Numbered from the stretch's first letter, positions 43,638-53,525 are shown. The stretch: DNA of 64,000 bases from Vampirovibrionales bacterium (GCA_029866025.1 JARXAD010000013.1:1-64000); one strand, 5' to 3'. Notes: generated by a model not told the origin, from the letters alone. Numbers and translations: made by a program.

Positions 43638-44511
43638 AGCCAATTTTGCCGTAAGAATGTAGGCCCACGCCCATAATATTGACGCCAAAATAGGTGAGCA
43701 ACATAATAGCAAAGCCAATCACACTCACCCACGCCAAAATTTTTGGGCTTTTGTTGTCATTCACGCGCAGGTGCAGGTAGGCGCCGTAGGCCAGCAAGGT
43801 CACCAAACTCATGGATTCTTTCGGGTCCCAGCTCCAATAGTTGCCCCAAGCCTCGTTGGCCCACAGACCGCCCAAAATAATGCCAATAGCCAGTAAAGGG
43901 AATCCCAGCGCCACACAACGATAGGTGACTTCATCGTACAGAGATAAACTATCGGGAGCCGTATTAAAAGAGCCCGTGCCCGAGCCACCGGAAGCCAGCG
44001 GTGTCGCCGGACTCCGAAAGGCATTCGTTACCAAGTACGCCAGCGAACTAACAAAAGCCAACGAAAACATGGCATAGGAGCCAATAATAATGGGCACGTG
44101 AATAGAGCGCCAATAGCTTTGCAGGGCGGCTTGCAGGGGTTTAATTTCCATCGGCAGTGTGGTGGCAAAGGCTACGGTGCCAAGGCCTAAAATCACGACT
44201 GCCCAACCGGCGTAGCGCAGGTTAAAGCGACGATCCAGCACCAAAAAGGCCGTAAACAGTAGCATCGCCAACATCATCAATGATTCATACATATTAGACA
44301 GGGCAAAATACGTGGCGGTTTGAGAGCGAATGGCAATGGAGGATGCTAGCGCCACAATAGCCAGCAGCAACAATCCCCACCCTGTGTGGTGAATCCAGTT
44401 TTTTGGGCTGAGGGACCGCACCACGTACAGCGCCAAACTGGCAATCAGCAGCACAATACCAGTATGCAGGGTGGTGGTTTCCGTAATATAAGCTGGGAGC
44501 ACAAGGGTCAT
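43636..44511 (-). CDS. ccsA: Cytochrome c biogenesis protein CcsA (System II)
   Basis: Integral membrane haem-handling protein, 291 residues, about eight helices. The haem-binding WWD-type motif is NEAWGNYWSWDPKE; conserved histidines lie in external loops. Works with Ccs1 to deliver haem to apocytochrome c outside the cytoplasmic membrane. ATG 44511 overlaps the ccs1 stop (ATGA), so both are coupled. A terminator follows. Confidence 0.92.
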   Translation of the reverse strand: MTLVLPAYITETTTLHTGIVLLIASLALYVVRSLSPKNWIHHTGWGLLLLAIVALASSIAIRSQTATYFALSNMYESLMMLAMLLFTAFLVLDRRFNLRYAGWAVVILGLGTVAFATTLPMEIKPLQAALQSYWRSIHVPIIIGSYAMFSLAFVSSLAYLVTNAFRSPATPLASGGSGTGSFNTAPDSLSLYDEVTYRCVALGFPLLAIGIILGGLWANEAWGNYWSWDPKESMSLVTLLAYGAYLHLRVNDNKSPKILAWVSVIGFAIMLLTYFGVNIMGVGLHSYGKIG

Positions 44512-46151
44512 GAGATTTTTTTCTCCGTTGAAAGGTTTTTTTCTAATTCGGTTTTTAGCCGTTGCATGTCTTGGTGGCAGCCAATCCACGCTTTGTTGGT
44601 GGTGTAACTTAAAGACAGGCAAGCGCCTGTTTTTAAAAGTGGATCATAAAGTGGATCATGAGGTGCCTCTGAAAGGGGCTCGATAGCTACCCACAAGCGA
44701 CGTTGGGCAAAAAAGCACAGGGCGGTGCCCACACTAATAATCAAAAAAGCTAAATACACCAAGCCCGTTTCTGGCGCTTTTTTAATCTGAAAACCCGTGG
44801 CTAATTCTGGTTTTTGGTAGCCCACGGTAATGCCATTAATGTTGCCAAATTCACCCTGACCCACCATAATGTTGGGGGGCATTTTTCCTTTTTTAGCGCC
44901 CACAAAGCCTTTGCCATCATGGACAAACACGCGCAGGCTGTTTTTGGTAACGCCCGGATCTTTTTGCACAAAAAACGGGAACACAAACAGGGAGCGGTTG
45001 TTGTTAATGTTGCCCAGTGGCACCATGGCAATGGGGCGGTTGTTAAACTGGCTGTTCACTTGCGCCACCACGGGTTTGCCATTCACGCTGATGAACAACT
45101 TGCCCGTGGGGGCAAAGCTGGCCTGATACAACATCACCCCGTCATACGACAGCGGATGATTGACCGACACCACTTGCCGCGCCAAGGATTGCTTGCCGTC
45201 AGCACTGAGAATTTCCAAATCACTTTCGTATTGCTTGGGGGTGGTGGGGTCGGTTTTGTAAAACTCAATATCAAAGCGATGCAGCTTTAATTGCCAATCG
45301 GGGCGGGACCCCAACCACACCGATGCATTCACGTTGGGGGTAAAGGTATCCAGCCCATTGAAGGACGCTTTGGATTGCACCGGATCGCCCGGTACCATGA
45401 GCTGCTGGGCCTTAAAGCCCGTAAAGGCACCCATCAACGAGCCAATGAGCAACAACAAAATCCCCACGTGGGCTACCACGGGCCCCAATCGACTAATGCT
45501 CCATTGGTGCCCATAGGCACGCAGTGCCGTTTTAATGGGGTTATTGGAGGATACTTTTAAATCAGGCGTTTCAATATGGGTCCAAAAGCCGTGCTTTTTT
45601 AAGGTGTTTACTGCAATGGCTTGGGCTTCGCTGGCGGGCAATGGACTCTCCATCACAAAATGGTGTTTGTCGGCGGTAATGTGCTCGGGGCCGCTATACA
45701 CGACGCGCGTAGCCGCAAACCACGCTGGCCTTAACCACATAAAGCTGCCAAACAGCAGGTTAAAGAAAAACAGCACTTCCAACGCGATAAACCACGGCGA
45801 GCTGTACACGCTAAACAAGCCCATGGCGCGTAAAGGGCGATACCATTGACCAAACTGCGCCTTAATTTGCGACAGCTCTACCAAGCCTTCTTGGGGCATA
45901 AACACGCCCACCATCACCCCAATGGCCAGTAAACTTAGCAGCACAATGGCCAGCTGAATGGTTTTAAACACCGCCAGCAAGCTGGGCTTGGGTTTGCTTG
46001 CCTGGCATGTCGCCTTCAAGGCTTTTTTATCTCGGCTTCCCTCAGTAGTGGACGAGGCCGACGGCGGAACAGGGCTGGTTGCCGAAAAAAGGGGGTTGCC
46101 CATCGTATTGGAATCAAAATGAGAAGACACAGCCGCCACGACACCATTCAT
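44508..46151 (-). CDS. ccs1: Cytochrome c biogenesis protein Ccs1/ResB
   Basis: Partner of CcsA in System II. ResB-family features: early helix IQLAIVLLSLLAIGVMVGVF, then PWFIALEVLFFFNLLFGSF, a third span VAHVGILLLLIGSLMGAFTG with the conserved His, a large external domain, and a last helix LVYLAFLIISVGTALCFFA. The N-terminal 50 residues are polar. Start is uncertain (ATG 46151 used; ATG 46103 and a GTG at 46178 possible). System II is typical of cyanobacteria, plastids and some Gram-negatives. Confidence 0.88.
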   Translation of the reverse strand: MNGVVAAVSSHFDSNTMGNPLFSATSPVPPSASSTTEGSRDKKALKATCQASKPKPSLLAVFKTIQLAIVLLSLLAIGVMVGVFMPQEGLVELSQIKAQFGQWYRPLRAMGLFSVYSSPWFIALEVLFFFNLLFGSFMWLRPAWFAATRVVYSGPEHITADKHHFVMESPLPASEAQAIAVNTLKKHGFWTHIETPDLKVSSNNPIKTALRAYGHQWSISRLGPVVAHVGILLLLIGSLMGAFTGFKAQQLMVPGDPVQSKASFNGLDTFTPNVNASVWLGSRPDWQLKLHRFDIEFYKTDPTTPKQYESDLEILSADGKQSLARQVVSVNHPLSYDGVMLYQASFAPTGKLFISVNGKPVVAQVNSQFNNRPIAMVPLGNINNNRSLFVFPFFVQKDPGVTKNSLRVFVHDGKGFVGAKKGKMPPNIMVGQGEFGNINGITVGYQKPELATGFQIKKAPETGLVYLAFLIISVGTALCFFAQRRLWVAIEPLSEAPHDPLYDPLLKTGACLSLSYTTNKAWIGCHQDMQRLKTELEKNLSTEKKIS

Positions 46152-46388
46152 TGCCACCTTACGTGGCCCTCGAAACACCCTCTACTATCCCCCCAACACG
46201 CCCCCAAGCCAAGGCTTGGTTTATCTACTGAAACAAGGCGTAAACCTCAATTCATAATAGAATGTATCGCTCAAGGCTGGTTAAAAAGTACGGCTTGCCG
46301 TGCAGCATGCTGGGCCTGCTTTGGCAGGTAAGCTACGATGATTGTAGATGCTTACGTGGGGGCCAGTTGAAAAGCCCCGCTTGCTGGG

Positions 46389-46769
46389 TTAGACGACATA
46401 GTGGTTGGGGATAGGCTCTTTATTGGCTTGAATGTGGGCTAGGGATTGCTGAATCACGTCTCTGAGCGTGACGTTACTGGCGTTGCCCTGGTACAAAGGA
46501 CCACCGTCTTTTAGACATGCCTGCTTTAGCACCTCGTAATCGTCAGCTAAGGTTTTGGTATTCACGGGTTGATGACGATTGTGGCTGTTGTAGTCCTCAA
46601 TCTCTGCTTCCAGCACAGCCAGTGTAATGTTGGGGAAGGGGCGTAACATAGTGGAGGTGGCCCCGAGCTTGTGGGCCAGGTGCAGTAAAAACTCCAAGTG
46701 GTCTAACAACGGCTGGGTTTGGCCCGAGTGTGCTTTGGGAAACGTTGTAACAGCAGCAGAATCTGGCAT
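46389..46769 (-). CDS. Hypothetical helical protein
   Basis: A 126-residue soluble, mostly helical protein (LLDHLEFLLHLAHKLGATS, AVLEAEIEDYNSHN). ATG 46769 used; upstream TTG possible. Stands alone between ccs1 and mscL, divergent from mscL. No family recognised. Confidence 0.55.
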   Translation of the reverse strand: MPDSAAVTTFPKAHSGQTQPLLDHLEFLLHLAHKLGATSTMLRPFPNITLAVLEAEIEDYNSHNRHQPVNTKTLADDYEVLKQACLKDGGPLYQGNASNVTLRDVIQQSLAHIQANKEPIPNHYVV

Positions 46770-46922
46770 ACGGTCTTTCAAAAAACAGGGAGAAAAAAGT
46801 AGGGAGGACAGCGTCCTTGGAATTGATTAGAATGGTCGCTATTCTACCCAAAACGATGGGCCTTCTTTTTTGTGCCTGTTGAGTAGAGAACTGTTACCCG
46901 TTGCTGACAAAGGATGCTTTTT

Positions 46923-47312
46923 ATGAGCTTTGTGGATGAATTTAAGGAATTTGCCCTAAAAGGCAACGTGATGGACTTGGCCGTTGGGGTCATTATTGGG
47001 GGTGCCTTTGGCAAAATTGTCACTTCGTTGGTGGACAATGTAATTATGCCCCCAGTGGGTTTGCTAATGGGCGGTGTGGATTTTACAGGCCTTGTGATTC
47101 CACTTAATGGCACCGTGTCCATTAAGTACGGTAATTTTATTCAAAGCAGCGTGGATTTCATCATCCTTGCTTTTTGTATTTTTATGATGGTGAAGGCCAT
47201 GAACAGCCTCAAAAAAGCGCCTCCTGCACCCGAAGCACCTGCGGCCCCTGCGCCCCCCACCGCCGAAGAACTGTTGACGGAAATTCGCGACGCCTTAAAA
47301 GCTAAAGCGTAG
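46923..47312 (+). CDS. mscL: Large-conductance mechanosensitive channel
   Basis: Pentameric pressure-relief channel of the inner membrane. Typical start [33 protein letters not shown] (gate helix), second helix [19 protein letters not shown], then a Pro/Ala linker and a C-terminal helix [16 protein letters not shown] 46923 has AAGGA 8 bases upstream. 129 residues, normal. Confidence 0.96.
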   Translation: MSFVDEFKEFALKGNVMDLAVGVIIGGAFGKIVTSLVDNVIMPPVGLLMGGVDFTGLVIPLNGTVSIKYGNFIQSSVDFIILAFCIFMMVKAMNSLKKAPPAPEAPAAPAPPTAEELLTEIRDALKAKA

Positions 47313-47368
47313 TTTTGGCCTCTGTTTGTCTTTCTAAAAAGCCCTTGAACACTCTGTACGGTAGTTTT

Positions 47369-48475
47369 TTATTGGTATTGGTTGGCCAACTGGCCGCAAG
47401 CGGCGGCAATGTCCACGCCACGCTCCAAGCGCACCGTCACCTTCTTGCCGTAGGTCATTACGGTGTCTAAAAAGCGAACGATTACCTCGTTGCTGGGGCG
47501 TTCAAAGTCGTATTCGTCCCCAATGGGATTGTAGGGAATGAGGTTGACGTTGCACTTGAGGCCTTTCAGCAAGCGCCCCAAATCGTGGGCGTGGGCCTGA
47601 GAATCATTGACGCCTTTTAGCATCACGTACTCAATGGTCACGCGCCGCTTGGTTTTGGCCACATAGGCATGCACGGCTTCCATCAAATCCGCCACCGGCC
47701 ATTTGGTATTGATAGGCATAATGCGGCTGCGGGTCTCATCGTCGGGGGCGTGGAGTGAGACGGCCAGCACAATTTGCATATTTTCTTCTGCCAGCTGGTA
47801 AATTTTGGGCACAATGCCGCTGGTACTCACAGTAATGTGGCGAATGCCCACCTCTGCCGATTGATTAAGGATGCGGATGGCCTGCACCACGTTGTCGTAG
47901 TTGAGGAGCGGTTCCCCTTGGCCCATAAACACAATGTTACGCACTTCTTCGCCACTGAGGTGCTGGGCCAGCAAGTACTGGTCCACAATTTCGGCCACCG
48001 TTAGGTTTTGCTTAAAGCCCATTTTTCCGGTAGCGCAAAAGCTGCAATCCACGGCACAACCCACCTGAGAGCTAATGCACACGCTGCGCACGTCACGATC
48101 ACGAAAGTGCATGAGGACGGATTCGATGTTTTGGCTGGGTTTCTTCTCAGTAGCCGGCGTTTTAAACAAAAATTTTCGTGTGCCGTCGGCACTTTGTTGG
48201 TCCGCCACTACCGAGAGGGGCCCCACGCCGTATTGGGCAGCCAATACTTCTTTAAAACCCTTGGCCAAGTTGGTCATTTTGTCGTAATCACGTTCGCATT
48301 TCACGTACAGCCACTGGTGCAGTTGTTCGGCCCTAAAAGCCGGTTGTCCCAGCTCTTTCATGAGGGCTTTCAGTTCATCGGCAGTTTTCCCTACCAAAAA
48401 TTGGGCTGGTTTCACTATGGGATCGACGGTGGCTGTCGAGGATTCTAAAACAGGGGGTGGGGCACAGGAGGTCAT
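47369..48475 (-). CDS. rlmN: 23S rRNA/tRNA adenine C2-methyltransferase RlmN
   Basis: Radical SAM enzyme that methylates A2503 of 23S rRNA (and A37 of some tRNAs). The 4Fe-4S site is CAVDCSFC, and a conserved C-terminal Cys is in GVDIAAACGQL. KGVNDSQAHAHDLGRLLKGL and VTIEYVMLKGVN are family hallmarks. Start taken at ATG 48475; a GTG one codon earlier is possible. 368 residues. Confidence 0.94.
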   Translation of the reverse strand: MTSCAPPPVLESSTATVDPIVKPAQFLVGKTADELKALMKELGQPAFRAEQLHQWLYVKCERDYDKMTNLAKGFKEVLAAQYGVGPLSVVADQQSADGTRKFLFKTPATEKKPSQNIESVLMHFRDRDVRSVCISSQVGCAVDCSFCATGKMGFKQNLTVAEIVDQYLLAQHLSGEEVRNIVFMGQGEPLLNYDNVVQAIRILNQSAEVGIRHITVSTSGIVPKIYQLAEENMQIVLAVSLHAPDDETRSRIMPINTKWPVADLMEAVHAYVAKTKRRVTIEYVMLKGVNDSQAHAHDLGRLLKGLKCNVNLIPYNPIGDEYDFERPSNEVIVRFLDTVMTYGKKVTVRLERGVDIAAACGQLANQYQ

Positions 48476-48678
48476 CACAATTCTTTACGATGTAGAAGGG
48501 GCTGTTACTATACAACGGCTGTCAATAGCGGCAATTGCCCTCTTTTTAAGAAGGCCCCCGTTGGGGGCTGTTACCAGTGTATCATTTCCACCGGCTTTTT
48601 TATTGGGGTTTGGGTGCCTTTTTGTTACGGTAGCGAAGCACTTTCCCTTACTTTTATCATTATCCTAAGGAATCTACC

Positions 48679-49905
48679 ATGTCTGTATCACGCGATTCTG
48701 TTTGGCAGGCCCTAAGCACTGTTGAAGACCCCGATTTGAAGAAACCCCTCACCGACCTGGGCATGATTGATAACCTGGTGGTGTGCGATGGCCACGTGAG
48801 CTTTGCCCTCAAGCTGACTACCACGGCTTGCCCCCTCAAAGATTTCATCAAAGATTCTGCCATCAACGCCGTGAAAGCGCTGGATGGCGTGGTGAGCGTG
48901 AGTGCCGAAATCAGCAAAGACACCATTACTCTGCAAGCCAAAACACCGGATCGGGCGTCGGTGCCTGGTATTCGTAACGTGATTGCCGTAAGCAGCGGCA
49001 AAGGTGGCGTGGGCAAGTCCACGGTGTCCGTCAATCTGGCGTGTTCCTTGGCCAAACAAGGCGCACGCGTGGGCATTTTGGATGCCGATATTTACGGCCC
49101 CAACGTGGCCTTGATGATGGGTTTGCAAGGCCAAAAACTCAAAAGCGCCACCGAACAAAACAAAATCATTCCGCCCCAAAATCATGGCGTCAAGGTCATC
49201 AGCATGGCCTTTTTAGTCAAAGACAATCAGCCCGTGGTGTGGCGTGGCCCCATGCTGGATAAAGTCATTCGTCAGTTTTTGGTAGACACCGCTTGGACCT
49301 ACGATGACGACGGCGCCGGTAACTTTGTGCCCGGCGGCGATTTGGACTACTTGATCATTGATTTACCCCCCGGTACGGGCGATGCCCAACTCACCATCAT
49401 TCAGGCCACACCGGTGGTGGGGGCCATTATCGTCACCACACCCCAAGATGTGGCGCTGCTGGATAGCCGCAAGGGCTTGGCCATGTTCCAAAGCGGCAAC
49501 ATCCCTATTTTGGGCATTGTGGAAAACATGAGCCTGTATGTGTGCCCCAGTTGCGGCCACGAAGACGCCATTTTTGGTGTGGATGGCGGGCGCAATGCGG
49601 CGGCTGAACTGAACGTGCCTTTCTTGGGCCAAGTGCCCATTACGCCCAGCATTCGTTTAAACGCCGATGCAGGGACCCCCATTGTGATGGCGGAACCCGA
49701 CAGCAAAGCGGCAGCCGTGTTTAAAGAGTTGTCTCACCAAGTGGTGGCGCAAGTGTGTGCTATGGGGATTGAAGGCGTTGCCGTAGCCGAAGAGCTTTCA
49801 ACTGGCGACGAAGCCCCCACGTGTGGTATTCCAGCGGCTGCGCCTCACACCCACGATCATGGTCATGACCATGCGGGCCACAAAGAGCACGCCGGTTGCT
49901 GCTAG
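48679..49905 (+). CDS. mrp: Mrp/ApbC-type Fe-S cluster carrier ATPase
   Basis: P-loop ATPase of 408 residues that carries 4Fe-4S clusters. N-terminal MIP18/DUF59 domain (residues 1-90), then deviant Walker A SSGKGGVGKST, DLPPGTGDAQLTI, and the cluster cysteines VCPSCGH. C-terminal tail ends in a His-rich stretch (HTHDHGHDHAGHKEHAGCC), which may bind metal. With Nfu and the A-type carrier it completes an Fe-S delivery set. Start ATG 48679, AAGGAAT upstream. Confidence 0.93.
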   Translation: MSVSRDSVWQALSTVEDPDLKKPLTDLGMIDNLVVCDGHVSFALKLTTTACPLKDFIKDSAINAVKALDGVVSVSAEISKDTITLQAKTPDRASVPGIRNVIAVSSGKGGVGKSTVSVNLACSLAKQGARVGILDADIYGPNVALMMGLQGQKLKSATEQNKIIPPQNHGVKVISMAFLVKDNQPVVWRGPMLDKVIRQFLVDTAWTYDDDGAGNFVPGGDLDYLIIDLPPGTGDAQLTIIQATPVVGAIIVTTPQDVALLDSRKGLAMFQSGNIPILGIVENMSLYVCPSCGHEDAIFGVDGGRNAAAELNVPFLGQVPITPSIRLNADAGTPIVMAEPDSKAAAVFKELSHQVVAQVCAMGIEGVAVAEELSTGDEAPTCGIPAAAPHTHDHGHDHAGHKEHAGCC

Positions 49906-50031
49906 CAAGCGGACTGTTACAATCTGTTATAAAGTATCATCAGAATCCATTCAATTGTTTTTATATTATTGCAGGATGCAATTGACTGCTTTATTTATTC
50001 CCCCCTAAACTAACCAAAAAGGAACTTTATT

Positions 50032-50808
50032 ATGCCTGGTCCTGATATTAATGTAAGTGCTCGCCTAATGCGCATCGCTGGCTTAAGCACCATTCAAGAT
50101 ACTGAAGCGAAATATAAACAGTTAGAGAAGCGCGCTTCTCAAGGCGATCTGCAAGCCGAAAAACAACTTCTTAAAGATTACACACAAGCTTATACCGAGC
50201 GAACTTATGATGTTACTAATGGAAGTCGTGCAAAAGATGCTGCCGGCAATGAATACATAACGGGTAAGTGGATTAATATAGTTTGCGGTACCCACTTACC
50301 TGATAATGTACATATTACACCCGAGTGTTTTGGAGAGGTTTTAGCCAAGGCAGACAAGGAGGATCTTAATACTGTGGGTGCAGTGACCAAGGTTAATGGT
50401 TTAGAAGGTGCAATTTTAACCCATAGACTTCGTGAGCCTGAGGTTACGCCCGTTGTCACCCAAATTCCTCAAGTTTACTCCAAAGAAAAATCCCCCGCTG
50501 TGGCACCTCCAATTGTTGCGGCAACTAAAGCCCAAGTTTCGGAAGCACCCTCGGTTGCTAAAGCAGCACCTTCATCAACAGCATCGGGATTCCCTGGTTC
50601 GATTCAGTATCATACAGAAAAGGATCCTTATGCGACGGCTCTTGAGAAACAATATCCTGACTTAACGCTTTACGGTCCAGTCGGTGACCGTGAGAATAAT
50701 GCATACGGAACGGGTCCATCTAGTTCCGACAAATCATTGCGCTACACTGTTTCAGGTGACCCTAACAACATTCAGGTCACTCAAGCCCCAAGCCTCGGAA
50801 CAAAATAA
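50032..50808 (+). CDS. Hypothetical accessory protein
   Basis: A 258-residue soluble protein. The first 75 residues are helical (AKYKQLEKRASQGDLQAEKQLL), then a mixed domain with WINIVCGTHLPDNVHITPECF, and a Ser/Ala/Pro-rich C-terminal third. Good ribosome-binding site (AAGGAA). TGTTACAA lies about 110 bases upstream (49915-49922), as for other accessory genes here. No family recognised. Confidence 0.6.
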   Translation: MPGPDINVSARLMRIAGLSTIQDTEAKYKQLEKRASQGDLQAEKQLLKDYTQAYTERTYDVTNGSRAKDAAGNEYITGKWINIVCGTHLPDNVHITPECFGEVLAKADKEDLNTVGAVTKVNGLEGAILTHRLREPEVTPVVTQIPQVYSKEKSPAVAPPIVAATKAQVSEAPSVAKAAPSSTASGFPGSIQYHTEKDPYATALEKQYPDLTLYGPVGDRENNAYGTGPSSSDKSLRYTVSGDPNNIQVTQAPSLGTK

Positions 50809-50823
50809 TAGAAACAATGTCTT

Positions 50824-50859
50824 AACACCCTTAAGATACAAATAGCTTAAGGGTGTTTT
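50824..50859 (+). terminator. Terminator between convergent genes, containing the folD stop
   Basis: A 12-bp perfect stem (50824-50835 with 50846-50857), 10-base loop, then TTTT. The folD stop codon (50831-50833) lies inside the left arm. Confidence 0.8.
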
Positions 50860-51724
50860 GCATAAGGGTGGCAATGGTTAAGGGGCCAATGCCGCCAGGC
50901 ACGGGCGTAATGGCGCTGGCTTTTAAAGCCACGCTGTCAAAATCCACATCCCCCGCCAGTTTTCCGGCTCGCGTGGGGTGGTCGTCACCCAAGCGGTTAA
51001 TGCCAATATCAATCACCACCGCGCCGGGTTGTATGGCATCCGCCGTCAACCAGCCGGGGCGGCCAATGGCCACGCACACAATGTCCGCTTGGCGCGTGTG
51101 GGCAAACACATCAACAGTTTGGCTGTGGCATACCGTAACGGTGGCGTTGGCTTGCAATAGCAGTTGGGCCAAGGGTTTGCCCACAATGGTGCTACGCCCC
51201 ACCACCACCGCATGTTTTCCCGCCAACTCAATCCCATAGTGGTTGAGGAGGGTCATGGTGCCCGCTGGGGTGCAGGGCAAGGCCACGGGGTTTTGGCGGG
51301 CATCCCACGCACCGAGTAACTTGCCCAAATTTTGGGGATGAAACCCGTCCACGTCTTTGCGCGGATCCACCGCCGCCAGCACCGTGTGGGTGTTGATGTG
51401 ATTTGGTAGGGGCAGCTGAATCAAAATCCCGTGGACGTCGGCATCAGCATTGAGGGCCGCAATGTGATGCAGCAGTTGCTCTTGGGTGGTGCTGGCCAGC
51501 AGCGCAATCCGCTGCGATCGCATGCCCACGTCTTGCGCCACCACGGCTTTGCGCTGGGTGTACACGTGGCTGGCGGGGTCGTCTCCCACCACAATTACCA
51601 CCAACTGCGGGGGGGCCACATGGCCCTTAATAAGAAGATCCTGAATGCCGTGTTTCACCTCGGCCAAGATGGCATCGGCCACCGGTTTTCCGGCCAATAA
51701 AAGTGGTTGGGTTTCAGTCGTCAT
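50831..51724 (-). CDS. folD: Methylenetetrahydrofolate dehydrogenase/cyclohydrolase
   Basis: Bifunctional enzyme of one-carbon metabolism, NADP-dependent. Catalytic Lys is in YTQRKAVVAQDVG, and VVGRSTIVGKPLAQLL is the dinucleotide-site signature. PCTPAGTMTLL and PGGIGPLTIATLMQNT are typical. ATG 51724 used; no strong Shine-Dalgarno. 297 residues. Confidence 0.96.
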   Translation of the reverse strand: MTTETQPLLLAGKPVADAILAEVKHGIQDLLIKGHVAPPQLVVIVVGDDPASHVYTQRKAVVAQDVGMRSQRIALLASTTQEQLLHHIAALNADADVHGILIQLPLPNHINTHTVLAAVDPRKDVDGFHPQNLGKLLGAWDARQNPVALPCTPAGTMTLLNHYGIELAGKHAVVVGRSTIVGKPLAQLLLQANATVTVCHSQTVDVFAHTRQADIVCVAIGRPGWLTADAIQPGAVVIDIGINRLGDDHPTRAGKLAGDVDFDSVALKASAITPVPGGIGPLTIATLMQNTLKLFVS

Positions 51725-51777
51725 GGGCAGGGGCAACGTTTACTTAGAGACAACGAACAAGCCCTATCATACCTAAA

Positions 51778-52068
51778 TTACAGTCCATTCAAGGCTTTAA
51801 AAAATTTTAGGCCCAACTTCTCAGGATTTTCAGCAACGTTTTTCGCAAAATCCCAAACCGTATAGAATTCAGTGCCTTTTTTGTTCTTTTTGCCGCCCGA
51901 CACAAAAATTTGGTCATACTCACCGCCATTAGGTTGACGGCGAAAAACCATGTCTAACCCACCCTCTTTTAATCGAATCTTAACTGGCTCATTGTTGGCC
52001 AATTCTTTCTCAATGGCCACTAATGCCTCATCTTGCCCAAAATAAGGCATTTTAAAACCAATGTTCAT
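51778..52068 (-). CDS. Small accessory protein with N-terminal YFG motif
   Basis: A 96-residue basic protein, MNIGFKMPYFGQDEAL at its start. Middle part has GGLDMVFRRQPNGGEYDQIFVSGGKK, suggesting a small beta-sheet fold, then a helical C-terminus. GAGG lies before the ATG. AT-rich relative to folD. Start resembles the other MNI...FG proteins. No family recognised. Confidence 0.6.
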   Translation of the reverse strand: MNIGFKMPYFGQDEALVAIEKELANNEPVKIRLKEGGLDMVFRRQPNGGEYDQIFVSGGKKNKKGTEFYTVWDFAKNVAENPEKLGLKFFKALNGL

Positions 52069-52111
52069 CCAATAGCCCTCACTAAAAAATTCAACTCATA
52101 CTATTTTATCA

Positions 52112-53425
52112 TCATGCAAGGCTCAAGTCAGCAGTCAACGTGGCCGGTTCGAGGGTGTTTTCGGGGTTGTCTACCAACAGGCCTTCCCAACGGGCCACCA
52201 CGGCGCTGGCCACACAATTGCCCAGCAAATTGACGGACGTTCGCGCCATATCCATGAGGTGATCAATGCCCAGTATCACGGCAATGCCTTCCACGGGCAG
52301 GCCAAAACTGGCCAAAGTACCGGCTAAAATCACGAGAGATGCACGAGGCACCGCCGCCACCCCTTTGCTGGTGAGCATCAGGGTGAGCATCATCAAAACT
52401 TGCTGTTGCAGCGACATCTCAATGCCTGCCATTTGGGCCACAAACAAGGCGGCCAAGGCCAAATACAGGGTGCTGCCATCCAAATTAAAGGTATAGCCCG
52501 TGGGCATCACAAAACTCACAATGCTCTTGGGCACCCCAAAGCGCTCCATGCATTCCATCGCCTTGGGTAGGGCGGCTTCGCTGCTGGCGGTACTAAAGGC
52601 CAGCAAAAATGGCTCTTTCACTGCGGCCAATAGCTTTAAAAAGGGCACGCGAATGAGGGCACACACGGTGACCAGCACCACCACCACAAACAGTACCAGC
52701 GCAAAGTACAATGACCCCAATAGCTTGGCGTAGACGAGTAAAATGCCCAACCCATTGTGGCTCACCGTGGCGGCAATGGCACCAAACACGCCCAAGGGAG
52801 CCATTTTCATCACCAAATGCACCAGCTTAAACATAATTTCCGCTAGGCTTTCCAACCCTTGGGTGATGGGCTTGGCGGCCACACCGGCGCTAATGCAGGC
52901 CAGGGCAAATAGCACGCTAAACACCACAATTTGTAAAATTTCGCCCTTGGCCATGGCCTCAATAATGCTGATGGGCACCATGTGCAGTAGGGTATCCCAG
53001 CCGCTGGTGTGGCTCACCATGTCGGCATTGGCGGTAATAGCGGCTAAGTCTGCCGTGGCGGTGGTAGGTAGCGCAATATGAATGCCACTGCCCGGTTGAA
53101 ACACATTGGCCACCAGCAATCCAATGGCTAGCGCAATGGTGGTGGCTACCTCAAAATAAATGAGGGTTTTAAAACCAATGCGCCCCAGGCTTTTGGGGTC
53201 TCCGTGGCTGGCAATGCCCACCACCAACGTAGAGAATAGCAATGGTGCAATGAGCATTTTAATGAGGCGTAAAAATAAGGTTGCCAACGGCTGAAGATTA
53301 ACGGCAAAGGCGGGCCATAGCAGGCCTACCGCTACACCCAGCACCAGCGCTACAAACACCTGAGTGGTGAGCGATAATGAAGGGAGCCCCCAGCGCTTGG
53401 TTACCGATGTAGAGGTCACAAACAT
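52112..53425 (-). CDS. Dicarboxylate/amino-acid:cation symporter (DAACS family)
   Basis: Secondary transporter of 437 residues with the GltPh fold: eight helices plus two hairpin loops. Hairpin 1 is FSTASSEAALPKAME (Ser-rich tip), TM7 has GYTFNLDGSTLYLALAALFVAQ, and hairpin 2 is KGVAAVPRASLVIL. TM8 has DHLMDMARTSVNLLGNCVAS, where an Asp and Asn bind substrate. Likely takes up glutamate, aspartate or C4-dicarboxylates with protons or sodium. ATG 53425 follows GGGAG. Confidence 0.9.
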   Translation of the reverse strand: MFVTSTSVTKRWGLPSLSLTTQVFVALVLGVAVGLLWPAFAVNLQPLATLFLRLIKMLIAPLLFSTLVVGIASHGDPKSLGRIGFKTLIYFEVATTIALAIGLLVANVFQPGSGIHIALPTTATADLAAITANADMVSHTSGWDTLLHMVPISIIEAMAKGEILQIVVFSVLFALACISAGVAAKPITQGLESLAEIMFKLVHLVMKMAPLGVFGAIAATVSHNGLGILLVYAKLLGSLYFALVLFVVVVLVTVCALIRVPFLKLLAAVKEPFLLAFSTASSEAALPKAMECMERFGVPKSIVSFVMPTGYTFNLDGSTLYLALAALFVAQMAGIEMSLQQQVLMMLTLMLTSKGVAAVPRASLVILAGTLASFGLPVEGIAVILGIDHLMDMARTSVNLLGNCVASAVVARWEGLLVDNPENTLEPATLTADLSLA

Positions 53426-53525
53426 TAATCTCCCAGCTGCCAATAGCTTAGTTATTTTACTTTATACGTTAAAAACGCCTGGCAACAATCAAAATTGCTA
53501 ACGGATGATTTGGAACATCTAAAGG

